A stretch of DNA of 64,000 nt from contig CAUWCT010000005.1 of the NCBI GenBank assembly GCA_963557065.1, forward strand, positions 13,626 through 77,625, given 5' to 3'. This DNA is from UMGS1370 sp963557065 (GTDB lineage Bacteria; Bacillota; Clostridia; Lachnospirales; Lachnospiraceae). The notes beneath the pieces are model-generated. The model did not search any database. It had not been told where the DNA came from and worked only from the letters and a program-made list of their open reading frames with translations. The position numbers and the translations under genes are program-made. Shown piece by piece: positions 17,272 to 25,594 of this stretch. The stretch's first letter is position 1. Each line of letters starts with the position of its first letter.

Positions 17272-19248
17272 ATGAAAAGCATTAAAACCAAAATCCTGAT
17301 CCCCATGATTCTGACTGTCGTCATTTCTCTGGTGGCGGTAGGCGGAGCAGCATGCACATTTGGCTATCTGGGCACTGTTGCGACTCTTGAAGCCAGCATG
17401 ACCAAGACTGCAGAAGTAGCGGCGGATCGCGTTTCCTATGAGTTGAAAGCCTACAAGAATATTGCCACAGAAACCGGTATGCTCTATCAGCTCTCTTCTC
17501 CGGCCATCCCTCTTAACACCAAAAAAGACCTGTTGCAGCAAAAGATAGATACTTATGGGCTGCAGCGCTACAACCTGCTGGATGCCAAGGGCGTCAGTCT
17601 CATAGACGGCAATGATTACAGTGATCGGGACTACTTTAAAGCCGCAATCAACGGAACTACCTATGTCTCTGAACCTCTGATTTCCGCTGTCACAGGCGAG
17701 ATGACCGTTATTATCGCCGCCCCTGTATGGCTGAACGGTCAAAGCGGCAGCAAAGTCACCGGTGTTGTATACTTTGTTCCCAAAGAGACATTCCTCAATG
17801 ACATTGTCAGCAGTCTGACTATCAGCCGGGGCGGAGCCGCTTATATGCTGGATGCAGGGGGCACTACCATCGCCCACCGCAATATAGACAATGTCCGCAA
17901 TCAGGAAAATACTATCCTGAATGCTCAGACAGATTCTTCTCTGTCCGGTCTTGCTGAGATCGAGTCAAAGATGATCTCCGGCGCTTCCGGTTTTGGACGG
18001 TACCGGTACGGCGGGGAGAAAAAATTTACTGCTTATGCGCCCATTCCGGACACCAATGGATGGAGCATTTCCATCAATGCACCTGTCAGTGATTTTACGC
18101 AGAGTACCATGTATGGAATCCTCATTGTTCTCATTTTGCTGATTTTATCTATCGTTGTTGCGTTCCTTATCTCTGTCCGGCTGTCCAACAATATCGCCAA
18201 TCCGATTAAAGCCTGCGCCGAGCGGCTCCGTCTGCTGGCCCAGGGAGACCTGGATACTTCTGTTCCTGATTTTTCCAGAGATGATGAAGTAGGCGTTCTG
18301 GTATCCTCTACCAGAACCATTGTGGATGCACTGAATGCCATTTTAAAAGATATTGACTACCTGTTGGAAGAAATGGGCAGCGGAAACTTTGTTGTGGATA
18401 CTCAATCTGCTGATTTGTATATCGGAAGTTTCGCTCCTCTGCTGGCCTCTATTCGGCAGATTAAGAGCAGACTCAGCAATGTCCTTTTGCAGATTAATGT
18501 AAGCGCTGACCAGATTGCCTCCGGAGCTTCCCAGGTATCAAATGGCGCTCAGGCCCTGGCTCAGGGTTCTACCGAACAGGCAAGTTCGGTGCAGGAACTG
18601 GCTGCAACTGTCCATGAGATTTCCAACAACTCCTCCCAAACAGCTGCTGTTGCAAAGGAATCCCAGCATCGCGCCCAGGAGGCAGGCAGCAATGTTGTCC
18701 ACAGCAATGAGATGATGGGACAGATGACCGTTGCCATGGAAGAAATCAGCGATTCATCCAAGAAGATCAGCAATATCATCACCACCATCGAAGATATTGC
18801 ATTCCAGACCAATATCCTGGCTCTCAATGCTGCTGTAGAAGCAGCCAGGGCCGGAAATGCAGGAAAGGGATTTGCTGTGGTTGCAGATGAAGTCCGTAAT
18901 CTGGCTTCCAAATCTGACCAGGCAGCAAAGGCCACAAAAGAACTGATTGAAAGTTCGGTTACATCCGTACAAAACGGCAGCAGCATTGCCGCTAATGTCA
19001 CCAAGGCGCTTCAGACCACTACCGATCTTGCCAGCCTGTCTGTAAATGATATGGTCAATGTAGCTGCCAGAATCGAATCTGTAGTTGAAGCTATCGCCCA
19101 GATTACAGAAGGACTGGATCAAGTTTCTTCTGTCGTTCAGTCCAACTCTGCTACCAGCGAACAGTCCGCTGCTGCCAGTGAAGAGTTATCTTCTCAGGCA
19201 CAGATTCTGCGAAATCTGGTAGGTCAGTTCCGGCTGCCGCGTAATTAA
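17272..19248 (+). CDS. Methyl-accepting chemotaxis protein with dCache-type sensor
   Basis: A 658-residue chemoreceptor. Helix 1 is near 8-32; an extracytoplasmic dCache-type domain follows, with the YDLLDAKG-like block (YNLLDAKGVSLIDGNDYSD) and SEPLISAVTGEM; helix 2 is near 282-305; then HAMP (ANPIKACAERLRLLAQGDLD) and the signalling hairpin with an intact tip (EDIAFQTNILALNAAVEAAR). dCache domains of this kind often bind amino acids or other small organic ligands, but the ligand here is not known. It follows the GGDEF-EAL gene by 14 bases behind GGAGG, so receptor and c-di-GMP enzyme are made together. No CheR pentapeptide is seen. Confidence 0.93.
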   Translation: MKSIKTKILIPMILTVVISLVAVGGAACTFGYLGTVATLEASMTKTAEVAADRVSYELKAYKNIATETGMLYQLSSPAIPLNTKKDLLQQKIDTYGLQRYNLLDAKGVSLIDGNDYSDRDYFKAAINGTTYVSEPLISAVTGEMTVIIAAPVWLNGQSGSKVTGVVYFVPKETFLNDIVSSLTISRGGAAYMLDAGGTTIAHRNIDNVRNQENTILNAQTDSSLSGLAEIESKMISGASGFGRYRYGGEKKFTAYAPIPDTNGWSISINAPVSDFTQSTMYGILIVLILLILSIVVAFLISVRLSNNIANPIKACAERLRLLAQGDLDTSVPDFSRDDEVGVLVSSTRTIVDALNAILKDIDYLLEEMGSGNFVVDTQSADLYIGSFAPLLASIRQIKSRLSNVLLQINVSADQIASGASQVSNGAQALAQGSTEQASSVQELAATVHEISNNSSQTAAVAKESQHRAQEAGSNVVHSNEMMGQMTVAMEEISDSSKKISNIITTIEDIAFQTNILALNAAVEAARAGNAGKGFAVVADEVRNLASKSDQAAKATKELIESSVTSVQNGSSIAANVTKALQTTTDLASLSVNDMVNVAARIESVVEAIAQITEGLDQVSSVVQSNSATSEQSAAASEELSSQAQILRNLVGQFRLPRN

Positions 19249-19262
19249 CCGGAGTATACTTT

Positions 19263-19300
19263 AAAGGGGAGTGAAACCGAAACCGTTTCACTCCCCTTTT
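19263..19300. terminator. Bidirectional terminator
   Basis: A perfect 15-bp stem (AAAGGGGAGTGAAAC with GTTTCACTCCCCTTT) around a 6-base loop, with T-runs on both strands. It ends the chemoreceptor transcript and overlaps the last codons of the converging PilZ gene. Confidence 0.92.
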
Positions 19301-19923
19301 TCCTGCGTGTTATGATTCTTATTTCTTTTTTCCAATAATACTTTATATACATAACTCCGGATGGCTGCGTCTGCCCCGTCTGTCAGATTCAAAAAGATAC
19401 ATCCGTATCCATATTTTCCATCTGGCTGCGAAGAAGCCCTTATTGCCATGGCTTCAAATTTTCTCTCCAATTTCTTAAATACATAACTGAATGTTATCTT
19501 TTCATCCTTCTCCAAAGCCTGTCCTGTTGTTACAAAAAATCCGCCGGCGCTTAAGTTCTCAATAACTCCAAAAAAGCTGCCATGTTTTTCTGATGAAAAC
19601 ATCACTTCTATTTTTACCTTTGCTCTGACATCTTTCTGGCGCTGCACCACATTTTTTACCTCTAAAATGTCACAGTCCGCCGTCCAGGGTTCTACCATAT
19701 TCGGGAATGCCGGATTTCTCCTGATTGTAACCAGACAGTATGCAATCACCAATCCCTTCTGCATATCATAGAAATCAACGCGGGTTTTAAATTTGCAGTC
19801 TTTGAGATGATATGTATTAAAGAACAAGGAACATTTGTCTTTGATAAACTCTACTCTGGCCTCTGCCAGGCGCCCTCCATCCGGCGTATACACCAAACAC
19901 CTGTCACAATCCTTCAGCACCAT
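19288..19923 (-). CDS. PilZ-domain protein (YcgR-like)
   Basis: A 211-residue protein with a YcgR-like N-terminal part and a PilZ domain from about residue 93. The c-di-GMP motifs are QRQKDVR (R95 and R100, one residue wider than the usual RxxxR) and NLSAGG (N123, S125, G128; the (D/N)xSxxG motif). YcgR/DgrA-type proteins slow the flagellar motor or affect secretion when c-di-GMP rises. It is the last gene of the leftward wall/export operon, 43 bases after the transglycosylase gene, and its stop lies within the terminator. The widened RxxxxR makes binding somewhat uncertain. Confidence 0.82.
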   Translation of the reverse strand: MVLKDCDRCLVYTPDGGRLAEARVEFIKDKCSLFFNTYHLKDCKFKTRVDFYDMQKGLVIAYCLVTIRRNPAFPNMVEPWTADCDILEVKNVVQRQKDVRAKVKIEVMFSSEKHGSFFGVIENLSAGGFFVTTGQALEKDEKITFSYVFKKLERKFEAMAIRASSQPDGKYGYGCIFLNLTDGADAAIRSYVYKVLLEKRNKNHNTQEKGE

Positions 19924-19966
19924 ATCCCCTTATCTCCTCTTGTCTTTCCATATAACTAAATTGCTT

Positions 19967-20731
19967 TTAAATTAAAAATTCTCCTACCTGCCTGTCTGCA
20001 TCCATCATCATCTGCAGACGCATAATCTGTATCAGATTTGCAAAACTTTCCTGATCCATTGTCACTGTCCCGGAAGAAGGGTCTGCAGTAATTCCGCTTA
20101 GGAGAGCTGCGTTATAGCCATAATTTCCTCCGCCTAATGCTGCCAGACTATATCCGGCGTTCTGACTGCCTGTCCCCGTCATGCCATAGCCGCCTCCCAA
20201 TCCGGTCATCACAGTCCGATTTGCCGAAAGCGCTTCCTCACCCATATAGGACATAACCTTTTTCACATAGTTCTGTGTCTCCTTGTAAGGAGGAACTCCG
20301 CCGTACTTTTGAACGGCTCCGGGGCCTGCATTGTAGGCCGCAAGAGCCAGTTCTACATCGCCGAATCTGTCTAAATTCTCCTTTAAATACTTGGCCCCGC
20401 CCATAATGTTCTGTCTTGCATCAAAGGGATCGGTAACGCCCAGGCTTTTTGCTGTCCCCGGCATTAGCTGCATCACGCCCATAGCCCCTGCATGGGAAAC
20501 CGCCTGGGGATTAAATCCGGACTCCTGCTTTGCTACTGCCTTTAAAAGGTTCTCCGGCACCTGATACCGATTGGCCGCCTCTGCAAATATTGCATCCATC
20601 TGCTCCGGTACCCCGCCTATTTTTTCCTTCATAACATTGCCAAAACCTGAAACTCCGCTGGCAACAGAACCTTTCGTTCCCTGGCTCTGCAGCATAGCCT
20701 GCGCTTCTGACACTGACGAAATCAAACTCAT
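19967..20731 (-). CDS. Lytic transglycosylase (SLT domain), no signal peptide
   Basis: A 254-residue protein with a central SLT domain (about 45-155): AVAKQESGFNP with catalytic E70, GAMGVMQLMPGTAKSLGV, and ALAAYNAGPGAVQKYGG. It cleaves the glycan strands of peptidoglycan. The start at 20731 is chosen by an AAAGGAGC ribosome site; an upstream in-frame ATG (20794) has none. The first 40 residues are polar and Ser/Gly rich with no signal peptide or membrane helix, so Sec export is not evident; export through the flagellar apparatus, as for FlgJ, is an inference. The C-terminal 80 residues are Gly/Tyr/Asn rich. It resembles the B. subtilis CwlQ type in layout. Confidence 0.88.
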   Translation of the reverse strand: MSLISSVSEAQAMLQSQGTKGSVASGVSGFGNVMKEKIGGVPEQMDAIFAEAANRYQVPENLLKAVAKQESGFNPQAVSHAGAMGVMQLMPGTAKSLGVTDPFDARQNIMGGAKYLKENLDRFGDVELALAAYNAGPGAVQKYGGVPPYKETQNYVKKVMSYMGEEALSANRTVMTGLGGGYGMTGTGSQNAGYSLAALGGGNYGYNAALLSGITADPSSGTVTMDQESFANLIQIMRLQMMMDADRQVGEFLI

Positions 20732-20754
20732 CTTTTTGTACCTGCTCCTTTCAT

Positions 20755-21906
20755 TTATCCCTGATGGGCAATCCCATCCGGTCCTATCGTCCATCCGTCT
20801 ATATGAGAATTTACCACCATACGGCCATTGCTGTCCAGGAAATACCAGTTAGCGCCATCATGAATCCATCCGGTTCTCATTCTTCCAGTGGAATCCATAT
20901 AGTACCATGCGCCCGGCTCCGGCTGAATCCAGCCTGTCTTCATATCCCCGGAAGGTCCCAGATAATACCAGTTTCCGTCTGCAAATGCCCAACCTGTGCG
21001 CATAATGCCGTCCTCGTCCATGAGATACCACTTTCCGCCATAAGGAAGCCATCCCCTGACTCTCTTGCCTTTATCGTCAAAATAGAACCAGCTTCCAGCC
21101 ACCTTTTCCCATGCATTGCGGACTTTTTTCCCTCCTGGAAGCACATAACTGTCCCCTTTTAAGGAACCTCCGTCATCTGATCCTTCTGCTTCTTCCTCCA
21201 CATCTTCCCAAAAGAAATCCTGATCGGAAGACGTTACCTTATTCCCTTCTTTCAGGTATTTCCTCTCATCTGAATCAGTGGGAACCGCCTTTACTTCATA
21301 ATAATAAATCTTACCAGTATCCTGCATATACTCAGACAGGTCAATACTGTTATTTTCTGTGTTCAGACGCTTTACCAGTTTGTCATCCCCGTAAAGTTCC
21401 ACTGTATACCCCGGAGCAAATTTTACCGGATCCCACACTGCCTTGTGTTTTGCACTGCTGCTCCACCCGGCTTTTTTCGTATCGCCTAGCACCATGATTG
21501 GCGTATACTCTGCTTTTACCTGTAACATCCCGTCTCCTGCTGCCTTTGCAGATACAAATTCTGCTCCGCTTACTCTGCACTGAGACTTGTCCAGAGACAC
21601 CGGGAAATATTTTCCCTCATCTGCTTTTATATTGATTTCCACCCGTACTGGTTTGCCCGGTTTCCACTTTTCGTAATCTGTACCAAACTCGTAATCCTGA
21701 ATGACGCAGTCTGAACCGGACACTGTAATCTCCGGCATAGGAATTTCTTCCTGCTCTCCAAAACTGGATTTAAACGTCACTGATACTTTTTCTATAACGC
21801 TGGATTCTGCTCCGTAAACGGTCTGAACCCCAAAGCAGACATGATTTCCTAAGATCAGAACCGTCCCCAGGCACAGAGCAGCGCCCAGTTTCTTCCACAT
21901 TTTCAT
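20755..21906 (-). CDS. Secreted cell-wall-binding repeat protein
   Basis: A 383-residue exported protein. Residues 1-33 are a signal peptide (KK, hydrophobic core, cut near VYGAE). The middle has a beta-rich region with a fibronectin-like block (GYTVELYGDDKLVKRLN). The C-terminal third carries about five choline/cell-wall-binding repeats of the GWxxxxGxWYYxxxxGxMxTGW type (for example GNWYYLGPSGDMKTGW). Such repeats hold proteins to wall or teichoic-acid choline. No catalytic domain is recognised. It is a paralogue in layout of the next upstream gene and sits between it and the transglycosylase, suggesting a wall-related role connected to flagella. Confidence 0.85.
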   Translation of the reverse strand: MKMWKKLGAALCLGTVLILGNHVCFGVQTVYGAESSVIEKVSVTFKSSFGEQEEIPMPEITVSGSDCVIQDYEFGTDYEKWKPGKPVRVEINIKADEGKYFPVSLDKSQCRVSGAEFVSAKAAGDGMLQVKAEYTPIMVLGDTKKAGWSSSAKHKAVWDPVKFAPGYTVELYGDDKLVKRLNTENNSIDLSEYMQDTGKIYYYEVKAVPTDSDERKYLKEGNKVTSSDQDFFWEDVEEEAEGSDDGGSLKGDSYVLPGGKKVRNAWEKVAGSWFYFDDKGKRVRGWLPYGGKWYLMDEDGIMRTGWAFADGNWYYLGPSGDMKTGWIQPEPGAWYYMDSTGRMRTGWIHDGANWYFLDSNGRMVVNSHIDGWTIGPDGIAHQG

Positions 21907-21939
21907 TGAACACCTCCGCTGTCTTTTTGTTGTATCTGC

Positions 21940-23328
21940 CTACCGCCAGACTCCATCCTGATCTACGTAAAAACCGTCCACTGCAGTGCTGTATGCCATG
22001 GCCTTAGAATCCGGATAAAAATAATACCAGTTTCCGTCAATCTGGCACCAGCCATCCACAAGTTCTCCATTGGCATCTGCATAATACGTCTGGTTGTCCC
22101 GCTTAATCCATCCTGTAAACATAGCGCCCTGCAGACTGTTTTCCACTGTATTCAGATAGTACCATTTATCATTTTGAAGCAACCAGCCAGTATACATGGA
22201 GCCGTCATTGTTAAAATAGTAATAATAAGGCCCAATCACTCTCCAGCCAGGACCAGTCATGACTCCGGCCGTCTCCCCATCGTCCTCACCAGTGGCAAAA
22301 TAGTACCACTTGCCGTCAATAGAGGCCCAGCCCACTGCCATCTGTCCATTGGGATACAGGTAATAATAGTCTTCTCCCTGTTTCAGCCAGCCGGTCTGCA
22401 TCACTCCGTCTCCATTAAAGTAATACCACTGACCCTCAATGTACTCCCATCTGCTGCTGCACAGACTGCCATCTGGATAGTAAAAACGCCATATATCGCT
22501 GTCTTTGTTCCAGCCCGGCTTTTTTGCTCCATGAACCACATTGCTGCCAGGTTTCTGCTGTCCTTTTCCATCTGATACATAGCGGTCTGTAATCTGGAGT
22601 TCTCCTGATTCAATCCAGTCGCTTCTGCCGCCGTACTTGGACTGAGAACTGTCTTTCGGAATCGTTCTCACCTTAAACATATAGTTGCCGGCCTTGGTCA
22701 TATAAGGATAGAAATTATACTGCAGAGAAGATGTGCCGGGAACCTTGTACACAGACTTTCCGTCTCTGTAAAGCTGTACCTCATAATACCCTGAAGTATT
22801 GTCCGGCTTTTCCCATCTGGCCACTCCCAGATTGTCCTCATACCAGAATGCGTCTAAGGGCTCCTCATAATCCCCCTTTACCGGTTTTACCCGAAGGGTC
22901 ACTACCAAATCATCTCCGTCTCTTCTGGCTGACACAAACGTGCCGCCGCTGACTGATACAGAAGATTTTTTATAGCTGGCTAAAAAATAATTCTCGCTGA
23001 CATCTTCCGGCTCCAGGGTCACTGTCATACGGGGTTCGTCTCCCGTCTCCAACTCTCTGGTGCTGTCAACCCACTCTGCTTCTGTCACATGGTACTTGCT
23101 GTTGGACACGCTTACCTTCACACCGCGCTCTCCTGCACTCCCACTGCCAATCTCAATATCCGGAAGTCCAAACCCCGGCTCCAGTTTAGAATCTACTCTT
23201 ACACTGACGGAACTAATCGCCTTGGAACCCGCAAAAGCGGTCTGCGAAAGACCAAACGCCAGCACTCCTGCCAGTATCAGCCCCCATAAGCGTCTGCCTG
23301 TTTTCTTACTCCTGCTCTCCTTCTCCAT
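21940..23328 (-). CDS. Secreted cell-wall-binding repeat protein
   Basis: A 462-residue exported protein. The start at 23328 follows AGGAGG by 6 bases; the longer frame from 23367 would add 13 basic residues without a ribosome site. A twin-lysine/arginine signal peptide ends near QTAFAG. Residues about 30-250 form two beta-sandwich-like blocks, matching those of the downstream gene (EVQLYRDGKSVYKVPG resembles TVELYGDDKLVKRLN). The C-terminal half holds seven or so wall-binding repeats (GQWYYFNGDGVMQTGW and similar). The gene overlaps the end of the FlhB-like gene by 23 bases, so the two are translationally linked. No enzymatic domain is visible. Confidence 0.84.
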   Translation of the reverse strand: MEKESRSKKTGRRLWGLILAGVLAFGLSQTAFAGSKAISSVSVRVDSKLEPGFGLPDIEIGSGSAGERGVKVSVSNSKYHVTEAEWVDSTRELETGDEPRMTVTLEPEDVSENYFLASYKKSSVSVSGGTFVSARRDGDDLVVTLRVKPVKGDYEEPLDAFWYEDNLGVARWEKPDNTSGYYEVQLYRDGKSVYKVPGTSSLQYNFYPYMTKAGNYMFKVRTIPKDSSQSKYGGRSDWIESGELQITDRYVSDGKGQQKPGSNVVHGAKKPGWNKDSDIWRFYYPDGSLCSSRWEYIEGQWYYFNGDGVMQTGWLKQGEDYYYLYPNGQMAVGWASIDGKWYYFATGEDDGETAGVMTGPGWRVIGPYYYYFNNDGSMYTGWLLQNDKWYYLNTVENSLQGAMFTGWIKRDNQTYYADANGELVDGWCQIDGNWYYFYPDSKAMAYSTAVDGFYVDQDGVWR

Positions 23329-23626
23329 CCTCTGCCTCCTTTTTTTCTTCTGTTTCTCCAGGGACAAAGCCTAAAAAGTACAGGTAAATCTCCACAACAG
23401 CCTGGTAAAGTTCCTCCGGGATTGATGCGCCCAGCTTCACCTGATTGAGCAGGGTTGCCAGAGAATCATCCTCATAAATAGGAACCCCCGCTTCCATGGC
23501 TGCCTCCGTAATCCTCTCCGCCATATATCCCATGCCTGACGCCACCACTACCGGAGCTCCGTTTTTCTCCGGATCATATTTAAGCGCCACTGCTTTTTTC
23601 TTCATCAAATCATCAAATTCTGACAT
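23306..23626 (-). CDS. FlhB C-terminal-domain protein (FlhX/YlqH type)
   Basis: A 106-residue homologue of the cytoplasmic part of FlhB (EscU/YscU/HrcU switch family). KAVALKYDPEKNGAPVVVASG aligns with AVALKYDPHSHGAPVVLAKG of the full FlhB at 45710-46786 in this window. The protein begins just after where the NPTH autocleavage site would be, so it corresponds to a pre-cleaved FlhB-CC fragment. In FlhB, that fragment receives the FliK signal that switches export from hook to filament. Residues after about 85 are an acidic tail (EETEEKKEAEDGEGEQE). The gene overlaps the FliK-like gene by 14 bases, the same pairing as B. subtilis ylqG-ylqH. Confidence 0.85.
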   Translation of the reverse strand: MSEFDDLMKKKAVALKYDPEKNGAPVVVASGMGYMAERITEAAMEAGVPIYEDDSLATLLNQVKLGASIPEELYQAVVEIYLYFLGFVPGETEEKKEAEDGEGEQE

Positions 23627-25037
23627 TAATGGTTCTCTCCTTCTCCTGAATCTCCGGAAATACATCCTGCAGACGAAGTTCGCCCTTCTTTTCTCTGACC
23701 AGAAGCCTGCTTACATCCAGACCGTTCTTTTTCAGAATCCCTGAAATGCTTCCCTGAATAGCGCCTGTCTCATCTGCCAGCACAGGAGGTATATATAACT
23801 GCATGTCCATCTGCCGGTCCTGCATGGACATGACCATGTCAAATCTTCCCAGTTCTCTGATATCAAACTTGAAAAACATCTTAATCTTCCGGCTGCCTCC
23901 CTGTTCCTTATCCGCATCCGGGTCCGCCCAGATCTCAGACATAACGTCTTTCCCCTGATACTGGAACGGCACTAAGAGATGAAGCAGGGGGAGATACACA
24001 CTCTCGTTAATCAGCATTCCATTTAAAATATTGTAGAACTGCTGAATATTTTCCAGTCCGGCCTTTCCCTCCGCTCCTTTTAACAGAAGGGACGAAAACG
24101 CATCAGAAAAATCGTCTTTCCCGCGGGCTGCACCTGCATTCTCTAATAACTCCTGCAAATCCGGAATCCCGTCTTTGAAATATTTCTCCATCTCCCGGTT
24201 GCCGGTCATCCACTGATAAAGCTGGGCCAGCTGATCCCCGTCTCCGTTTTCATAGCGCACTGCATGGAGCACCAGAAACATCACCGCATCCCGGACTGCA
24301 CCGTAATCATGGGTACGGGAAATATATCTGGCCAAAAACGGAATCAGACGGCCATTTAAGAGTTCCGTATTGGCTGCGGTATCGCCGTTTTTTGCCTCCC
24401 AGTTCATGCCCTCTAAGATCTGTTCAAATTCGCCTCTGAAATTTTTAAGCATCAGGCGGCTGATGTCTTCTGTCAGAGAATGCATCTGGGTAAGAAGATG
24501 TTCTCCTGACGTATAATCATTATATCCTTTCAGAAAAGCCATGACTGCTTCTTTTAGTCCCAGAGAAGAGTTCTGGGAGAGGACGGCCCGCAGGCCATCA
24601 AAAAACGCTCCGGAAAACTTTACCTGAGAGGCCTGCTGATTCTGAAAAAACTGAATGAGTTCCTCCCTGGAACCAATCTGCATGGATGCAAATAACTGGT
24701 CAATCAGATCCCCTACTGATTCCTGGCCGGCAAACAAAAGGGACATGCCATCCATCTGAAAAAGCTGCTTTAAAAGCGATGGAAGATCCGTTGCGTCTTT
24801 TAATCTCTGAATAAACGCGCCGTAATTGCTCTCATAATCAATCACGCTGTACTTGTCCCCGGCAGCCGCTGCTCCTGCTCCGCCTTTTTCCTGGCCGTCT
24901 GCTCTGACAACGCGGGACGGGTCCACCTGGTTTTGTATCTGCTGGCGGTCTACACGCTCCCTGCCCTCTCTGTTATCCAGTATCCGGTTATCTATATTGT
25001 TATCTGAAGGCTTTGTCACCTGTAAAATATTCGCCAT
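23613..25037 (-). CDS. FliK/YlqG-like protein, possible hook-length or substrate-switch homologue
   Basis: A 474-residue protein of uncertain family. The first 70 residues are polar and disordered-looking (many N, R, Q); residues about 75-370 are helical. The last 100 residues have a beta-rich block, FFKFDIRELGRFDMVMSMQ, that resembles the FliK C-terminal core of the form LxPxxLGxxxVxxxx, which contacts FlhB-CC. The gene directly precedes and overlaps an FlhB C-domain gene, as B. subtilis ylqG precedes ylqH. It is the first gene of the leftward operon, preceded by GAGGAGG and a sigma-A promoter. Function is inferred from position and weak similarity only. Confidence 0.6.
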   Translation of the reverse strand: MANILQVTKPSDNNIDNRILDNREGRERVDRQQIQNQVDPSRVVRADGQEKGGAGAAAAGDKYSVIDYESNYGAFIQRLKDATDLPSLLKQLFQMDGMSLLFAGQESVGDLIDQLFASMQIGSREELIQFFQNQQASQVKFSGAFFDGLRAVLSQNSSLGLKEAVMAFLKGYNDYTSGEHLLTQMHSLTEDISRLMLKNFRGEFEQILEGMNWEAKNGDTAANTELLNGRLIPFLARYISRTHDYGAVRDAVMFLVLHAVRYENGDGDQLAQLYQWMTGNREMEKYFKDGIPDLQELLENAGAARGKDDFSDAFSSLLLKGAEGKAGLENIQQFYNILNGMLINESVYLPLLHLLVPFQYQGKDVMSEIWADPDADKEQGGSRKIKMFFKFDIRELGRFDMVMSMQDRQMDMQLYIPPVLADETGAIQGSISGILKKNGLDVSRLLVREKKGELRLQDVFPEIQEKERTINVRI

Positions 25038-25126
25038 CGCTCCTCCTCATTTCCATAGCTGAGCTTCTCTTTTTGTAATCTGAAACGGCATATCTTCTCG
25101 CCGTTCTGATCTGTTATACCTACTTT

Positions 25127-25155
25127 ACTATACTACATTTTGGGGGTAAATGCAA
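25127..25155 (-). promoter_or_regulatory. Sigma-A promoter of the wall/export operon
   Basis: On the minus strand TTGCAT (25150-25155), a 17-base spacer and TATAGT (25127-25132). It diverges from the sigma-28 promoter of flgM 50 bases away. Confidence 0.65.
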
Positions 25156-25178
25156 TTCACGTTTTTTTCTCTCTACTC

Positions 25179-25205
25179 TTATCTATCGCCAAAAAATGCC
25201 GATAA
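25179..25205 (+). promoter_or_regulatory. Sigma-28 (FliA) promoter of the flgM operon
   Basis: GCCGATAA (25198-25205) is a perfect sigma-28 -10 element. The -35 at 15 bases is TTAT rather than TAAA; the fliD operon has the same TTAT-N15-GCCGATAA arrangement. The predicted leader to the flgM ATG is about 60 bases. Confidence 0.7.
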
Positions 25206-25273
25206 AATAAGTAAGACCGAGAAAAGCTGTGCGGTTTTCCGCCAGACTTTCCATTTTATGGAAGGAGGACGCT

Positions 25274-25573
25274 ATGAATATCAGATTATATACAGGTACA
25301 GATTATCAGAATTATTCTTCATTTTCACCTGTCACAGAAAAAACCAGGCCCCAGGCAGAAAAGGCTGCGGGCAATTTTGATACAGTGACTCTGCAAAAGA
25401 CCGCACCTGCTGACGAAGAGGGATTTGCCCGGATTCTGGCCAGGCAGGCTGCCTCAAAACTTGGGCAGGGAGCCAGTACAGAAAAGGTAATGGGGTTAAA
25501 GCAGCAGGTCGCATCCGGCGCTTATCATCCGGATTCCGCCTCTATCGCCAGACATATACTGGGTTACAGCTAA
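25274..25573 (+). CDS. flgM: Anti-sigma-28 factor FlgM
   Basis: A 99-residue FlgM-like protein. The N-terminal half is polar and unstructured, as in FlgM. The C-terminal half carries the sigma-binding pattern FDTVTLQK...EKVMGLKQQVASGAYHPDSASIARHIL (positions about 38-97, abbreviated), with the GxYxxDxxxIAxxIL ending of the family. FlgM holds FliA inactive until it is exported through the finished hook. The start at 25274 follows GGAGG; an earlier in-frame ATG lies upstream of the ribosome site. It is first in the flgM-flgN-flgK-flgL operon, behind a FliA-type promoter, giving a feedback loop. Confidence 0.88.
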   Translation: MNIRLYTGTDYQNYSSFSPVTEKTRPQAEKAAGNFDTVTLQKTAPADEEGFARILARQAASKLGQGASTEKVMGLKQQVASGAYHPDSASIARHILGYS

Positions 25574-25594
25574 GTTACTGACAAGGAGGACATT

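Noticed and set aside
23306..23626. Truncated pseudogene of flhB
   Set aside because: It has its own ribosome site, a continuous frame, a conserved neighbour as in B. subtilis ylqG-ylqH, and starts just at the natural cleavage boundary.
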